This document shows positions 5,446 to 5,628 of a stretch of 5,628 nucleotides of DNA, one piece after another. The stretch lies in assembly GCA_026419655.1 (NCBI GenBank), contig JANZZA010000265.1, positions 1 to 5,628 on the forward strand, read 5' to 3'. The notes below the pieces were generated by a model that was not told the DNA's origin, made no database searches, and was given only the letters and a program-made list of their open reading frames with translations. How positions within the stretch are numbered: the first letter of the stretch is position 1; each line of letters begins with the position of its first letter. A program made the translations under genes and the position numbers. Origin of the DNA: Armatimonadota bacterium. Lineage in GTDB: Bacteria; Armatimonadota; Zipacnadia; Zipacnadales; FEN-943.

Positions 5446-5628
5446 TCCACTCCACCAACCCGCTCTACGTCCAGCACCTGGAACCTGACCTGACCCAGTA
5501 TCCGTGCCGTTGCCAGGCTCATCCGGGCCATAGAAGGCTCGTCCAAAGAGCCTTCGGCAACCTCAAGGTGGGTAGCATCAACCGCCTCTTCACCCCAGGT
5601 CGGGTCCATTTCTGCCCATTCCCCGACC
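5442..5628 (-). CDS. Transglutaminase-like protein, C-terminal part (cut by window edge)
   Basis: The last 61 residues of a protein that begins beyond the right edge of the window. The opening stretch, GEWAEMDPTWGEE followed by AVDATHLEV, matches the end of the microbial transglutaminase-like (Cys-His-Asp) core domain: a tryptophan, then the DPTWG segment carrying the third catalytic residue (Asp at residue 8 here), then the DATH strand. The catalytic Cys and His would lie upstream and cannot be checked. After the core comes a tail of about 30 residues (ARMSLATARILGQVRFQVLDVERVGGVE). Members of this superfamily are often exported or membrane-bound and include peptidases and cross-linking enzymes; which one this is cannot be said. 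Its TGA stop (5444-5442) overlaps the ATG of the repeat protein, so the two are likely co-translated. Too short for the ORF length at which most calls are made, but the motif is clear. Confidence 0.75.
   Translation of the reverse strand, partial: VGEWAEMDPTWGEEAVDATHLEVAEGSLDEPSMARMSLATARILGQVRFQVLDVERVGGVE

Noticed and set aside
4717..5493. A 258-codon open frame on the plus strand across the secreted repeat protein
   Set aside because: It runs antisense to a gene with a clear signal peptide, repeats and coupled junctions. Its own translation is rich in His, Arg and Pro with no motif, as expected for the complement of GC-rich Asp/Gly/Val codons.

Overview
The window comes from a moderately GC-rich bacterium that makes peptidoglycan. 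It carries a D-alanine--D-alanine ligase, uses Shine-Dalgarno-led translation (a full AGGAGGT precedes one gene), has very tight gene spacing and makes frequent use of GTG/TTG starts. The sequence alone does not fix the phylum. I saw no mobile element, phage gene, CRISPR array or RNA gene. All eight genes recognised lie on the minus strand, so biological order runs from high to low coordinates.

Block 1 (5628 down to 1330) is one tightly packed transcription unit whose beginning lies outside the window. The order is: C-terminus of a transglutaminase-like protein (5442-5628); a secreted protein of three tandem ~120-residue repeats, each with a DxDxDG-type acidic loop (4279-5445); D-Ala--D-Ala ligase (3293-4282); a GT-B family 4 type glycosyltransferase (2193-3296); and a GT-A family 2 glycosyltransferase (1330-2193). 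Neighbours overlap by 4, 4, 4 and 1 nt (ATGA, GTGA, GTGA, TAGTG), so the five genes are probably translationally coupled. Together they look like a cell-envelope module: an exported calcium-loop protein, a peptidoglycan precursor enzyme and two sugar transferases. The shared purpose is inference.

A 321-nt gap (1009-1329) separates the blocks. It holds a perfect TATAAT hexamer upstream of block 2, an 8-bp inverted repeat, and no convincing intrinsic terminator.

Block 2 (1008 down to 1) holds a small YkvA/DUF1232 membrane protein, a GNAT-family acetyltransferase with a TTG start, and the N-terminus of a TPR-like protein cut by the window edge. Each has its own Shine-Dalgarno sequence and spacers are only 24 and 45 nt, so this looks like a second short operon.

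The most distinctive item is the three-repeat secreted protein and its coupling to ddl. The rest are recognisable families in a less usual arrangement.
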